64,000 bases of DNA. Origin: Ehretia macrophylla. Lineage: Eukaryota; Streptophyta; Magnoliopsida; Boraginales; Ehretiaceae. The translations under genes and the position numbers were made by a program. The stretch is from assembly GCA_037974665.1 (NCBI GenBank), contig CM075773.1, positions 52,490,917-52,554,916 on the forward strand. Reading direction: 5' to 3'. Within the stretch, counting starts at the first letter, position 1, and each line of letters opens with the position of its first letter. Below are positions 1 through 14,901 of the stretch, one piece after another. Below the pieces are notes generated by a model that saw nothing but the letters and a program-made list of their open reading frames with translations, did no database searches and was not told the DNA's origin.

Positions 1-2631
1 TCCTAATATCATTTAGGTATAATCCTTAAAATACAAAATATGTCAAGAAGGTATCCAAACAAATTGTCTTTAGCTAACGCAATAACCTTTGTTTCATTTG
101 CTAACATTGAAAAACATTCCGCGCTTCCAAAAGCGCACTACTGTGATTAAGATTCTATCCTCGAACACATACACTAATGTTTCACTAGAATCAAAAACTC
201 AAAGTAGTACCAATCATAATTAAAGAAGATTTTAATTCATAGTAGCTTTACAACCTTGACCTTCAAGCTATAAAGATAGTTTGGATTAAAACATCTTTCA
301 ATGTTCGGTTTCTAGGCTAAAAAAAAATACTTTTTACATATGCCTATACGATCCTTAATTTTCTCTTTAGACATGCTCCTACTAGCTAATAGAAATCATC
401 TTTCTTTGTCTTTCTTCTTTGCATTACCACTAACCAAAGAGGAAATACAATTATGAAAATGAATTCCATTTATATATAATATCATGCTATTAAATATGCT
501 TACAACACAACCATTTGCTAGTTTATAATAATATTCTTTACATCTTGTATTCTCATATGCAAACTATGAAAGAATACAACTCCTTAGCTTATTTAGCTTG
601 TTTTACTTATCAATCATAAGTACTACAATTTTTTATTTTGATATATTATCAAGATGAAAAATAACGGAGCATTTAATTATAAGACTTGGTTAAGTTTCTA
701 AGAACCATTCTTAGACAAAATCGTTAATTCAAAAAGTTTGGTTTGGTTACGCGATATATAGTCTAGTTGATTAAAAACGGGTTCATTGTTGTAGCCATAA
801 ACGTATGCAGTAATTAAGATCGCAAAGTTGACATAAAACTTGTTAAAATATTTAATTTGGCCTTTAATTAAATGATACCTCCCACTAATTTTTATCGAAT
901 CCCACACTTCCTAAATGAGATCATGAATCTAATTAAAGACTCATTAGTAGGTGACCAAGATTCTCTTTAATATGAATACCCCTCAGCTTTGGTGCATTAT
1001 TGGAATATACATACAAAGAGTTAACAACGATTACTATTTATATCACTATATAGGATATGGTCATTTTGCCCCTAAATCACCATAACCTCAGCTTTGGTGC
1101 ATTATTAAAAACGTTATCTAGTTAGATTACACCTACCGTCACAGTGTTGCGACAATTTGAATCCCGGACCTCAGCTTTGGTGCGTTATTGGCGTCGTGAT
1201 ATTGGAATAACACAACATCACTATGCTTGCTAGGTAAATATAATACTTTCATGGAATATGTCTTCCTACCTTTGGGTTAGCCAAGACATACCCAATCAAG
1301 CAAATATAACCTAGGATAGTAGAGGGCAACGATAAACACTTTTACCTCTTTACAATCTAATATGTTTGTACGTAGGAAGATTTTGAATTTATTTAGGTCT
1401 CACTTTGCACATTAGTCCATTTAGCATGCATCTCATACAAAATAACTAAATAAACATATATGTAATAATATAAATATGGTGGATCATGGACTTAGTGGTT
1501 GGTCAAATTTGAGCCATATAAATTTGATCAATCACAAAACCTAAGCAAGCATATCTCATGTCTTCAAAGGGTCTTGGCACCTTGAACTCTTCAACACCTC
1601 CAAGTCCATCAACTCCTTGATTGATCTTGAACTCCTTTGCAAGCTTGATTTGTAGAATCATTATATCACATGTCTCACTACAATTTGCTCTCTTGCAATC
1701 TATGTAAATATGGGATTTATGTCTCAATTACAAATCAAATTAATGAAAGAATATAATTACAAAGGTATCAAATGAATTTACAACCATTTAACCATTCATC
1801 TATAAGTCCATGATCCATCCATCATGCCAAGATATAAATACTATAATTATGAATCACATCCATAAAAGAAATTAAAAACATGGTTGCAATAAGTTTCATA
1901 TCTTGAGCTTTTAACATCTCATGTTAAATAAAAGAACTCTACTTGTTGAATAAGGCCCAATGCAAATTCTTAGTCCATTTCGTGGTCCAATTTGAGTTCT
2001 TAGACTTGAATTAATCTTCTCCAAGAAAAATTCATCTAATCCTATCAGATTTAAGCCCATGAATATTTGGGCCCTTTGGGCTTTACCAAAATCCAATTAA
2101 TTAGTCATGGCTTTCAACTTGTAATCTTACTATTACAAACCTGTTGCACATGTACCAAATGTTTTGATTTGTTTCACCTATCTACAGTTCTTCAAAAATT
2201 TCAAATTTTTACAAAAACGTATCTCTTCGAGTCTAGATAGTTTTAAAATCAAACGGAACTCAATTCGAATTTAAATTGACTGAGTTATGTCCCTCGGAGC
2301 AGACACTGCCCAGTCTGTCCAGTGAGCATGAGAATCAGCAATGCTACTGTAATGAGTCTAAATGAGACACTTAACCATGAAATTTAGAGATGCCTATAGA
2401 AGATAAAATGTTCTACTATCTCTATAGCATAACATATCCAAAAATCAGCCCTAAAAAACAAGATTTACTTTGTCAAATCAGTGTTACAATTTCAGTGTGC
2501 AGAATATTTGCTTACCAAATCTAAACATCAAACATGCATAGACTATGAAACTCTTTCCAACTTCCTTTTAGTGCTTAAGACTCACGAAACTAAATGCAAA
2601 CAAACATGTAATTGCATGAATATCAAGTCAT
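1..2631 (-). mobile_element. Copia-1 internal region (5' leader), continues off left edge
   Basis: This stretch lies directly downstream (minus sense) of the primer binding site at 2632-2644, so it is the start of the internal region of a minus-strand Ty1/copia element. I see no gag or pol reading frame in it. It is read as a long untranslated leader comparable to the 2-kb leader of Copia-2 (43890-45857). Positions 858-915 resemble Copia-2 positions near 43941-44010, just before that element's gag, so the gag of Copia-1 may begin near or beyond position 830 in minus sense, in degraded form. The short open frames here look random. Confidence 0.7.
981..1191 (-). repeat. Three-copy hairpin-loop motif in Copia-1 leader
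   Basis: The core CCTCAGCTTTGGTGCATTATT (plus strand) occurs at 981-1003, 1086-1106 and 1169-1191, with a single A-to-G change in the third copy. Outside the core the sequence differs, but the flanks of the first and third copies are partly complementary to each other, so those cores would sit in hairpin loops. In RNA sense the core reads GCACCAAAGCTGAGG. An equivalent array is found in the Copia-2 leader. Confidence 0.75.
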
Positions 2632-2644
2632 GGCTCTGATACCA
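2632..2644 (-). other. Copia-1 primer binding site (initiator tRNA-Met type)
   Basis: The plus strand reads GGCTCTGATACCA at this position; the reverse complement TGGTATCAGAGCC is the standard plant initiator tRNA-Met primer site. It is separated by 2 bases from the LTR end at 2647, which fixes the orientation (minus) and the LTR boundary. Confidence 0.9.
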
Positions 2645-2646
2645 AT

Positions 2647-4782
2647 TGAAAGAACGATATCCATGATTGCACATATAGAATAAAATTTTTGCAGCGGAAG
2701 ATAGCATGAAATACAATTTATTATAGCATATATTACATTCATATGTGTAGTCAATCTCAATACTTGATATTTATGCAACATACATCTTAAACCAAATGTA
2801 ATCCAAGAAGAGAACAATACCTCTTGAAGACCAAAGGTTAAAATCATTTGGTGAAGCTTTGAGAACTCCTTGAACCTTCTACAAGTGTAGAAGTCCTAGA
2901 TTGTCCACCTTGCAATTTGAATAAGCCTTTCCTCCTCCTTAAGTTGTAGTACTAGCAAACTCCTTGGAAGTTTCATGGACAAGAACACTTATCTCTTTTG
3001 AAAGTTTACTTAAGACTACACTTAGTTTAGATATCTTCTTAGTCTCAATTTAATCCAACATGACAAAGTAAAATGAAGAACAAACACTTGTGTTCTTATA
3101 ACCATCTATGCTGTATGTATGTGTTGCTGAATTTTCAGAATAGAAGAAGACTTCATTAAGCCTTCTCTAAATCTCTTTGGTCGTGTATATGCATGAGAAA
3201 AAAACAAGAGTCTTTGTCTTCATTTTCTTTGCTTTGACCGAGAAGACACACGACCAAGAGACAAGGCTTTTTCTTGTTTTTCTCTTTTCGTTAATTCATG
3301 CAAAACACAAGACTTTGAAGATATAACTTTGTCTTTTTCTGCTTTTGTTATCCCGTGAAAGAATATAACACGTATACATACAAATTTCTTGCAAGTTGTC
3401 TTCACAAGACAAGTTGACATTATTTAACACTTAAATAAAGCCTACAATTGTTGACCATTTTCAATCCTTGGATTAATAGATGGATGGCTAGGATTTTGAT
3501 CTTGGTGCTTTGTGTTTATTGGCTAATACTTTGCCACATCAACATGTTGGCAACCAATAGGAATAAATCATATTTTACTTGTTTGCACTAAGCACTCAAA
3601 TCTTTGCCAATCCTACAAATTTGCCCCGTTAACTTTTAATGGTTGAGACTACAATTATTAACTCTTAATAATTTATTAATGAAGATGATTCAAGTCCAAG
3701 CAAGACTTAATCTCCTTACTAATATGGTGTGACTTTCTAGGTTCATAGCCAAATAGCACTAAGGAAATATTAAACACCTTTAATGTCAATCAGGTTCTGA
3801 TTTGCTTCAAGAATTTCTCCTTTAATTCTTGAAACACCCTTAAGGTCTTGAGTGACGTCTAGCAACATATCAAGACAATTTATAAGGCAATGAAGTAATC
3901 ACGTAATAAACCTATTTATAGTTTTCGATTACCGTGCAATCCAATCCTTCCATTAATTGTCCTGTCGAGCAAGAACCATGATTCGATTAAGTTTATAAAC
4001 TCGATACTATGCATAGATCTAATTGGTGTAATGAGAGATGACACATGGAAAACCCTTTCTCCATCATTCATACCTTGGCCAATGATTTCTTCATTAAACA
4101 ACCAATCTTAGATCGCATAGGACATCGCCTCACGACGGAGGTTAATGGATCCTATCTTGACCACTACCTGTCAATCACTATACAGACGAATAAAACTGCG
4201 AGATGACGTATCTCATCTCGTTTATCGAGACAAGCATTAACCAAATGCTTGAATCAAACCCCAATACATATGACAACCGTAATGTCTCAAGTCTAAGGAT
4301 TACATGCACAATCGCAACAGATAACAAATTATTAATCCAAAGTCATGTAATTTGTTATTCACGTCATATTTAGTGAACTATTCAACTAATAGTCACCCAT
4401 ATGTTTGTTAGTCGCATCCTTATACTGTTATGGCACGTAGTTCACCATCCTTTAATATTAACATCCCTATGTTAATCAAAAGGTAACAACACATGTGATA
4501 GTCCGTCATAGATTATTGAAGTCCCGATAAAATAATCTAAGGACTATGAACACTTTAAGTATTTATCATATTAAAGAAATACGCCAACATATTAAACGTT
4601 TTTAGAATACATTCCTCTAATGAAAATACTAGATACTCATTCATACACGTAAAGAAGGAGAATATGAATGTCCTAATTATGTCAATATGTAAACGAACAT
4701 ATAAAGACTAATGCCATAAGTAATGTCATAATGCCCCAATATATGTCATCCAAATATGTAGCATTAGGGCATATTTCTAACA
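2647..4782 (-). mobile_element. Copia-1 5' LTR
   Basis: In minus sense this begins TGTTAGAAATATGCCC at 4782 and ends CGTTCTTTCA at 2647, next to the primer binding site. At 2136 bp it is long for a copia LTR, as in Angela/SIRE-type elements. Its outer edge falls inside an exon of the CRK pseudogene. The 5 bases outside it (4783-4787, CAACA) should be one copy of the target duplication; the partner would be off the left edge. It contains no convincing gene. Confidence 0.85.
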
Positions 4783-5451
4783 CAACATTGAATCCCCTCC
4801 ATTCCCTCATTGGCAAACACCTTTTCACCTCTTTACTTGCTTTTCTCAAACACTCTTCACACCCTGATCTGTTTAAACTCTTCCAACACTGTGCCAAGCA
4901 TACATAAGGCTCGATCTTTCAACTACAAACCCTCCACTCGACACTGCTTTTCTTGTCACGTTATCAATTAACCCTTCAGCATCATTCCCGAAATTAGTAA
5001 CGCCACCACTACAAACACCTTTATCCTTTGATTGATCAACGCTTTCTTTGGAAAAGTCATAGGTGTCATAACGCAAGAAACATCCATCAAGATGAAAGCA
5101 AGCTACGTCTGCAGGTAGAAACAAGGGATGCTACTACGAGCCGCAGCGTAACAGATGAGACAATCAGTTTGCGAGAGGTCTCCATAACATTGAGCCAGGA
5201 CGTATACTGATATGGAAGTCGTATGCGCTGAAGAAAAGCCCCCATTTGTTATCAGTAACACGCTATGAAATACCTTCCATTGATTGAACAAACACTGGGT
5301 AGTAACTGTTGTTTACTGGTAAAGTGTTTTGGCCACAGGTGAATTCAACTTCTGATATCCAAGGATTGGATAATGAGACAGGTAAAAGCCTGATCATCAA
5401 GAAGATCAACCATGGGAGGTACCAAAGCTTTGTAATATGCGTGAAATTCAT
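4783..5451 (-). pseudogene. CRK ectodomain (two DUF26/Gnk2 domains), broken and truncated
   Basis: Conceptual translation gives a hydrophobic N-terminus starting near 5451 (MNFTHITKLW), then a first DUF26 motif C-X8-C-X2-C (CYGDLSQTDCLIC, about 5190-5150), then DGCFLRYDTYDFS, then a second DUF26 motif ([13 protein letters not shown], about 4880-4840). These are the extracellular cysteine-rich repeats of plant CRK receptor kinases. The frame is broken by a stop after MEGIS (near 5263) and by frameshifts near 5120 and 4900. The second domain stops at RGFN where the Copia-1 LTR begins, so transmembrane and kinase exons are missing here and should lie left of the window. The start codon is a guess; an upstream exon is possible. 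Confidence 0.8.
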
Positions 5452-5967
5452 GAAACCTTTTTGCTTTTGATTCCTTTATTTTCTTTTCTTCTCTGAGGAA
5501 ACTACTCTCTATCGTAGAGGAGAAACAAAAGGCCAAGAGAGATTGTGTGAATGAATGGAGAGGCTCTTCAGCAGTTTTAGCAGTTTGGTCAGACAAGAAA
5601 TTATTTGTTTATAGTCAAATATTTCAGGCGTTCTCATGTCTACTTTGCAACTGGTAGCAAACTTAGCCTACGTAAACAACTTGGGTCCTTAATTTTGGGA
5701 CAACTTCCGGTTGCACTTCAGTTTTTAATTAAGAAGGATAAGGGGAGCGATACGTTTCTTAAGATTATTTGGTTGTGATTGACTTAACCTTCATTTTGAG
5801 ATAATATATAAACATTATGGTCCTACTATTCGATTGAATGGAGAATGAATTTCACGGCACGTAAGATTTATATTTACGCTCAGTCAGACCATGATCCAAT
5901 TATAATGTATAGAAGTTTCCTATAGTAATGATTACTATAAAAAATCATCCACTGTGTATAATTTTCC
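5452..5967. other. Intergenic, no gene seen
   Basis: About 500 bases between the CRK pseudogene and the S-receptor-kinase exon stub. It may hold the old promoters of both, which point away from each other. I see no clear motif or coding frame. Confidence 0.5.
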
Positions 5968-6165
5968 GTGGATTTGGTTATATTAGCTTTTGTTGATGCA
6001 ATTTTCTTACTGATCTTCTTAGCATCATTATGCATCCAGAAGCTGTCTGTTGATGCAAGAAGTATATTCAGGCCTCGTGATGAGCTGAATTCTACCTGGA
6101 ATCTTATTTCTGATGGTGGAAAATTTTACCTTAGGATTTTTCACTATACCAGTCATAAATTATAG
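5968..6165 (+). pseudogene. S-receptor-like kinase exon 1 stub (signal peptide and start of lectin domain)
   Basis: The translation matches the N-terminus of the intact gene at 13352 in inverted orientation. Both share the hydrophobic signal segment ending LASLC.QKL, then SVDA-SI-RP-DELNST-NL-SDGG, then the start of the bulb-type lectin domain. The ATG of the intact gene is not conserved at the matching position, so translation could begin only at a non-ATG codon. Similarity stops shortly after the words for FHYTSH, where the DNA folds back into an inverted repeat (6144-6183). There is no downstream ectodomain or kinase. It is a dead fragment from a third copy of the kinase locus. Confidence 0.85.
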
Positions 6166-6183
6166 TTATTGTGACTGGTATAG
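6144..6183. repeat. 12-bp perfect inverted repeat at the end of the kinase stub
   Basis: CTATACCAGTCA at 6144-6155 is repeated in inverted form (TGACTGGTATAG) at 6172-6183, with a 16-base spacer. The left arm is part of the lectin-domain coding sequence (compare 13170-13185 in the intact gene), so the right arm is that exon copied backwards at the truncation point. Confidence 0.8.
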
Positions 6184-7213
6184 TTACAAATTACTTATGC
6201 AAAGAATCCAAAATAGTTACTGTGGAGGTCACAATCTTAGTATGTGATGCGATCGGATTGTGCGTTAAAATGTGCGCAAAATAAACCAAGTTAAAATACC
6301 CGCAAGTGCACGGATCTTCGTAGTGTAGTGTACTTAGAGTGCGAAATCGTACCACAGGGAAACTCGTTAGTTAAGTTAGTGAAGTAGTGTGCGAAAGTGT
6401 TTAAAGTGGAAGCGTAACAGTTTGCAGAAGGCGTCTGATTAAACTATATTACAACTAAGTGATCTAAGTTAAACTAACTATTAGTGGGATACGAGAGGTG
6501 GTGATCTAGGGGTCGAATATGTAAATGAGCCATCTAATATAGGCTCGGTATTCAGGATTATTTGATTTAATGCAAGGGTTAAGTTATAAGCATTAACCTA
6601 GTCAATTAACTTAGCTTATTAAAATCTTGATTACTAACTCTGATGTAGGTGTTGTGCCATCTACGAGCATTGGAGCCATAGTATGGAATTGTCCTTGCAA
6701 CCTGGTATAAAATGTCTGTTTTGACTAAACAATCAACTTCTTCTTACTGGTCTAGAAACTATGGTCTACATGAAAGCATTACCTATAATTCATGGAATTT
6801 AAAGTTGTCAGGCTTATTTCATTCACTATTAAAGTATGGATACATGGCACGAAAGTAAAGCAATCATAACATCTACTTAAAGCATTACGTTATGAAATAC
6901 AATGCTGAATAGTAAAGCAATCATACATCTATTGAAAAGCATTACGTATGAAAGACATTACTGAATTAAAACAAACCATATATTGCATTTAAAGCGTATA
7001 ATCCAAATCTGAGACCATATATTTAAAAGATTAACATTTACAATATTCACCCCTATATATCAATCTACTCAAACATAAATGAATACGAATTCTGTAAATA
7101 AAAGAGAGTCAAAATAGCTATTCGGACGGAATTAAAAGACTAACATTTACAATATTCACCCCTTATCGACGAACGCGTATTTTTTATTCCCAAAATTTGA
7201 GCAGAGGTTCGAC

Positions 7214-7412
7214 GCAAAATACCTATTCGGACGGAATTAATTTCCCCGGAATAAAAGCTACTAGGGATGAATTTCCCCCAAATAAGAACTTTCCTATTGA
7301 AAGCTATTCGGGCAGAACTTCCCCCAACTAATAACTACTTGGGTCGGATTTCCCCCTAAAAGTAGCTATTCGGATAAAATTTTCCCGAATCAGAGCTACC
7401 TAGGCGGGACTT
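7214..7412. repeat. Degenerate ~45-bp tandem repeats in solo LTR
   Basis: Four to five imperfect units built on AGCTATTCGG.CGGAATTTCCCCC.AATAA follow one another. Examples of the unit start lie near 7208, 7255, 7302 and 7360. The units differ by substitutions and small gaps. Confidence 0.65.
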
Positions 7413-7529
7413 TCTCCATATCCTACTAACTAATTAACTACAACTAAATTAAAACTAACTATGAAGAATTTGGTCCGAAAAATCAATTTCGGTCCAAAAT
7501 TACTTAACATTTTCAGTGGGGGGAGGGGA

Positions 7530-7628
7530 CTATTTATAGGCAAACAAATTACTTTTCACGCATTACTATTCATGTGTTACTATTCACGCATTTTACTATT
7601 CACGTGTTGACCGTTACTATTCACGCAT
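7530..7628 (-). promoter_or_regulatory. Solo-LTR promoter: TATA box with five upstream direct repeats
   Basis: In minus sense CCTATAAATAG (7530-7540) is a good TATA box. Immediately upstream are five copies of a 15-mer, ATGCGTGAATAGTAA in minus sense, at 7549-7563, 7563-7577, 7577-7591, 7593-7607 and 7614-7628, each with 0-3 changes. One junction creates the G-box core CACGTG (7601-7606). The arrangement looks like an enhancer array of the LTR promoter; its function is inferred. Confidence 0.65.
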
Positions 7629-7928
7629 TGACCGAAAAGTTGACCAATGCTATTCCAAGGTTATTCGGCGTCCTAAGTCCGTTTCCGCACTCCGTTTGGC
7701 CAAATTCATCCTCTACGGGTTTCAATTCTTGGTCAACATTTGAGTTTGTCTCTTTTGCGTTCTTTTGAACTTGCAAATCGGATCGTTTCGGTTCGAGTTT
7801 GTTCATTTTTCGAGTTCCTCCTGCATTGCATCAAAAGTATAAAAGTAGTGCATTCATTCCAGAGTTAAGATGCAAATGCAGTACAAATACCATAGTTTGA
7901 GTGCTGCAAATACAGTCACATCAGTATG

Positions 7929-9842
7929 TCATATCATAAGTTTAGTATTATAGACGCGTTACTTGCCCTCAAATTTCATTTGTTTAAAATAATTAACTTA
8001 AGATATATTTCAATTTACATCACTTAATTATAAACCAGTATTTTTTTTTCTTACTATAGCATAGGCTTTCGTTAGGCTCGTAAAAAGAAGGAAAAAAAAT
8101 GACAAGAAGTAGGACTTCATTTAGCATGTATCCTACCAATGTGCAACATCACAATTATCTCACCTTAAAGACTCATTAGGGGCACATACAATCTGTTAGA
8201 CAATACTAGATTCTCGAGGTGGCTGGTACGGGTTCACGATGTAACTCTCACCACGATATAGTTCTTTATCTCGCAAAATACTTAACTCCCACATTTGACT
8301 AAAAAGTCGCTTGGACATAATTTTCCTAATGAATTAGACAAGTTTCTGTAATAAAAATAAAAAATCTTACGGTATAATAGATAATTTGGAGTAAGAAGTT
8401 ACGTTACGTGTTAATTTTTTTTTAAAAAAAGATTAATTTACTTTGAAATTTATCGTTGTTCGTGCAAATATTTAAAAAAAAGGAAAAAAAAGGCTAGGCA
8501 ATAGTCAGCAATATTGAAATTTATTAAGTTTCAATCAATTCAATTCAAATTAGTAAATGATGCTCAATCAACTGAACTTAACATAATAAAAAAAAATCTG
8601 TATGAAATCCTAAACTCATGACAAATCCTTCAATCCTCATGGATTACTATGCCATCATTAGTAATAACGCGGCATGAACATATGATTGCCCATTTCATGG
8701 GATTAGACTTGTTCAAAGACAAATGATATAAAGAGGATTATAAGGTTTAGAATTTTCAAACAAAATGATTGACTATTCCAATGCATAATAAGAAAATGAT
8801 ATTCAAACTCTAAAGTTTAAATTTCGTTTAGATTGTATAAGTCAGAGTTCAAACCCCGCAATGTCATTTTGCTGCTCTCGAGGTCATGGACCATGCGAGG
8901 CGACTAGGGATCAATAATAGTACCAAGAAATTAAGTGCGATAACTCAAGCCACTAGGATTTTGGTCTATTAGATATATAACTCGTTCTGAATGTAAAACA
9001 TTATAAGTTCGAGTATTGATAGCTACAGTATATAGCATTAGGCCTCTCTTAACGTAAAAACAAAGGAAAAACAAAAAGAAAAGAAAAGAAAAAGTGCAAT
9101 AACTGTATATAGTGTTTGACAAAGTATGATCATGGTGGAAGGTTGATCCTGGAAAGGTTTCACGCCCTTACATCTACCTAAGTAAAGCGAGAATTTAAAA
9201 ATTAGAATGTAACTATCGCACACCTAAAATATCATATTTATGGCACCTAAATATTGACTTTTATTTAGCACTACAATAACATAGTCTTTGATTTTCATAA
9301 AAAACTAATTTAAGAAAAATGATTTTTGTGTAGGAAATATTAATGTCATTTATGAAATGATTTACAAAATCTTATTAAAGATTTGGCATGAACGTTTTAG
9401 AAATTGTTAAAAATTATTGGATTTCATCTTACTTGTGACATGATTTCAGAAGAATTATATATGGACACGACTAGAGGATGATACACGCAAAAGATTATTG
9501 AACATACAAGTGATCTGATTTGAGAAGATTACGTGAATAAATACATGTGAAAGATGACACACGCAAAAGACGAATAAAAATAGACCATGGGCCTAATTCA
9601 TATATCATGTTAAGAATTATGAGGTTCCATAATTCTTTGCTTTCATGCACCCCTGATCTTTGTTACCATAATGTTGTGCATTCATTAGCAGGTAGCAGAT
9701 GGATTAAAAGTATCATGAGTGGCGGATATAGGATTGTAGTTCAATGGAGATTAAAACACATAAATTAATGAGAAATACTGGATGTCATCCCATTTTTATC
9801 ACATTTTATGTAGATGTTTAGTCGTCACGATTGACATAGGAA
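7929..9842. other. Intergenic, AT-rich, partly duplicated at 14078-14780
   Basis: No gene is seen. Two blocks (about 8690-8865 and 9215-9400) are repeated in the same order at 14078-14255 and 14560-14760. They are therefore part of the 3' flank that was duplicated together with the S-receptor kinase. The rest holds poly-A/T runs and short random open frames. Confidence 0.6.
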
Positions 9843-9995
9843 GTAATAAATAAGTGATCATACAGTAGTAACTAACGTATTCGGCAAACTATAAGCGGGT
9901 CTATTGCATTTCACCATTTTGTAAATAAAATCAACAAAGAACAAAAGAATTTGATAATTGGTGACAAAGCACCTTCGGGGAAAACTAAATTACCC

Positions 9996-13352
<3,357 letters not shown>

Positions 13353-14077
13353 GTTGGCAGCTAAAGAGTAGGCATGAAACTAGAATAAGATCTCTTTAAT
13401 ATGTGATTATTGTCTACTATTGGATTTTTTTATTTTTGTTTTTGGTGGTCTGAAATTAGACAAGTTCAAAGACAAAGAATAGTAGCGATTAACACGGTTT
13501 TGACTGGTGATGCAGAGATTGAAAACGTCGGTCGGCTTGTGATTAAATACTCGGGGAAAAAGATTCCAGTCTGTTTGTGTTAATTATAAAATTTTAGCTG
13601 ACGACTTGTAGAACTTTCAACAGTAAAAGTGTTGTTGGATATAAGTGTTGTAAAAGAGAAGTGTTGATTGTTTGGCTTTATCCTGTTAGAATTACTAGTT
13701 AAAAATATGGAATGATATTTTTGAGGGATTTTTTAGAGCAATGTTGAGCTTTCAAAAATATAATTGAGTATTTTTTTAGTAAAAAAACAAGAAGAAAAAT
13801 GGCTTTACGCATGATGTAAAAACAGTTTCACGAAAATATTTTTCAAAAAGCTCTAATTAAGAGTTTCTTAGTTTTATGTTATTTATTTAGTTTTGGTTTA
13901 TACCTAAAAGTTCTTTAAAAATGCACCAAATAAGTTAGCAAGTGTTTAGAAGTTATGATAAACAGAGCCTAAAAACGACTAATTGTTCAATTTTTTATAA
14001 TAATAATATTGACACAAATTACGCATACTTTTTGTGTACTCTACATGTTTTTTCTTTTTAATTGTTTATATGAATTC
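13353..14077. other. Upstream region of the S-receptor kinase, no gene
   Basis: This should hold the promoter of the minus-strand gene starting at 13352. A weak TATA-like GTATTTAAT (minus sense, about 13540-13548) lies some 190 bases upstream of the ATG; I would not rely on it. The remainder is AT-rich without open frames of note. Confidence 0.45.
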
Positions 14078-14780
14078 CCATTTCATTGGATTAGACTTGT
14101 TCAAAGACAAATGATATAGAGGAACATGAAGTTTAGAATTTTCAAACAAAATGATTGGCCATTCCATTGCATAGTAAGAGAATTATATTCAAAGTCTAGA
14201 AAGTCTAAATTTCTTTTAGATTGTATAAGTCAGAGTTCAAACCATGCAATTGTATATTGTCCTTGACTAGTTTGATCCTGGTGGAATGTTTCTATTCCCC
14301 TAGATTTATCGAAGCGAATTTAAAATTATAACCATCGCACTTTTATAAAAACAAAATTAAAAAAAAAACTAAATCCTATCTAATTATGAAATAATTGGAG
14401 GATCCTCTAATTACTTTAACAAGGTGAGATATCACTTCTAAGTGAATATATATGGTCATATTTGTGCAACCTCACTACTCACTCAATTATACTAAAACAA
14501 TGCAACTTTCTACATCTTTACGAAATAATGATTTATGAAAAAACAATATATATCACATCCATCTAAAATAAAAAAATCATATTTATGACACCTAAATATT
14601 GTTTTATTTAGCTCTAGAATAACATCTTTTTTCATATAAAAATAATTTAAGAAAAATGATTTATATATATAAAATATTATCATTTATGCTTAATTTGTAT
14701 ATAGAAGATATTGTCTTTTATAAAAAATGATTTACAAAATTTTAACCTTTGGCGTGAATTTTTTGGAAACAAATAATATG
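14078..14780. repeat. Duplicated 3' flank of the S-receptor kinase locus
   Basis: Blocks at 14078-14255 and 14560-14760 match 8690-8865 and 9215-9400, in the same order and orientation, including the shared phrase TTTAGATTGTATAAGTCAGA. In the first copy this flank is followed by the kinase 3' end (9843 onward). In the second copy the same 3' end starts at about 17807, the extra distance being accounted for by the MITE and the CACTA fragment. This supports tandem duplication of the whole locus. Confidence 0.7.
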
Positions 14781-14901
14781 GCTACTAAATTTATATTTAT
14801 ATTCATAAATATATAAACATAAATGTATACAATTTTATTTGAAATCAACTTTTTATAAAGCTGGACAGAACTTGGTTTATTGTTTTTAGTGTTACATATA
14901 A

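Larger units (their letters stand above)
6245..7923 (-). mobile_element. Gypsy-type solo LTR with TSD GTATG
   Basis: The element runs from TGATGCGATCGG to CACATCA (1679 bp) and is flanked by perfect 5-bp duplications GTATG at 6240-6244 and 7924-7928. No primer site, polypurine tract or second LTR adjoins it, so it is a solo LTR left by recombination between two LTRs. The segment CGCAAGTGCACGGATC near the left end and the overall build resemble Athila/Tat-type LTRs. A TATA box in minus sense (7530-7540) suggests minus orientation. Internally there are imperfect tandem duplications at about 6850-6970 (AGTAAAGCAATCATA, AAAGCATTACG) and 7020-7165 (TTAACATTTACAATATTCACCCC occurs twice with one change). 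Confidence 0.85.

Noticed and set aside
981..1191. Regularly spaced repeats suggesting a CRISPR array
   Set aside because: Only three copies, variable spacing, inside a plant retroelement leader; not CRISPR.
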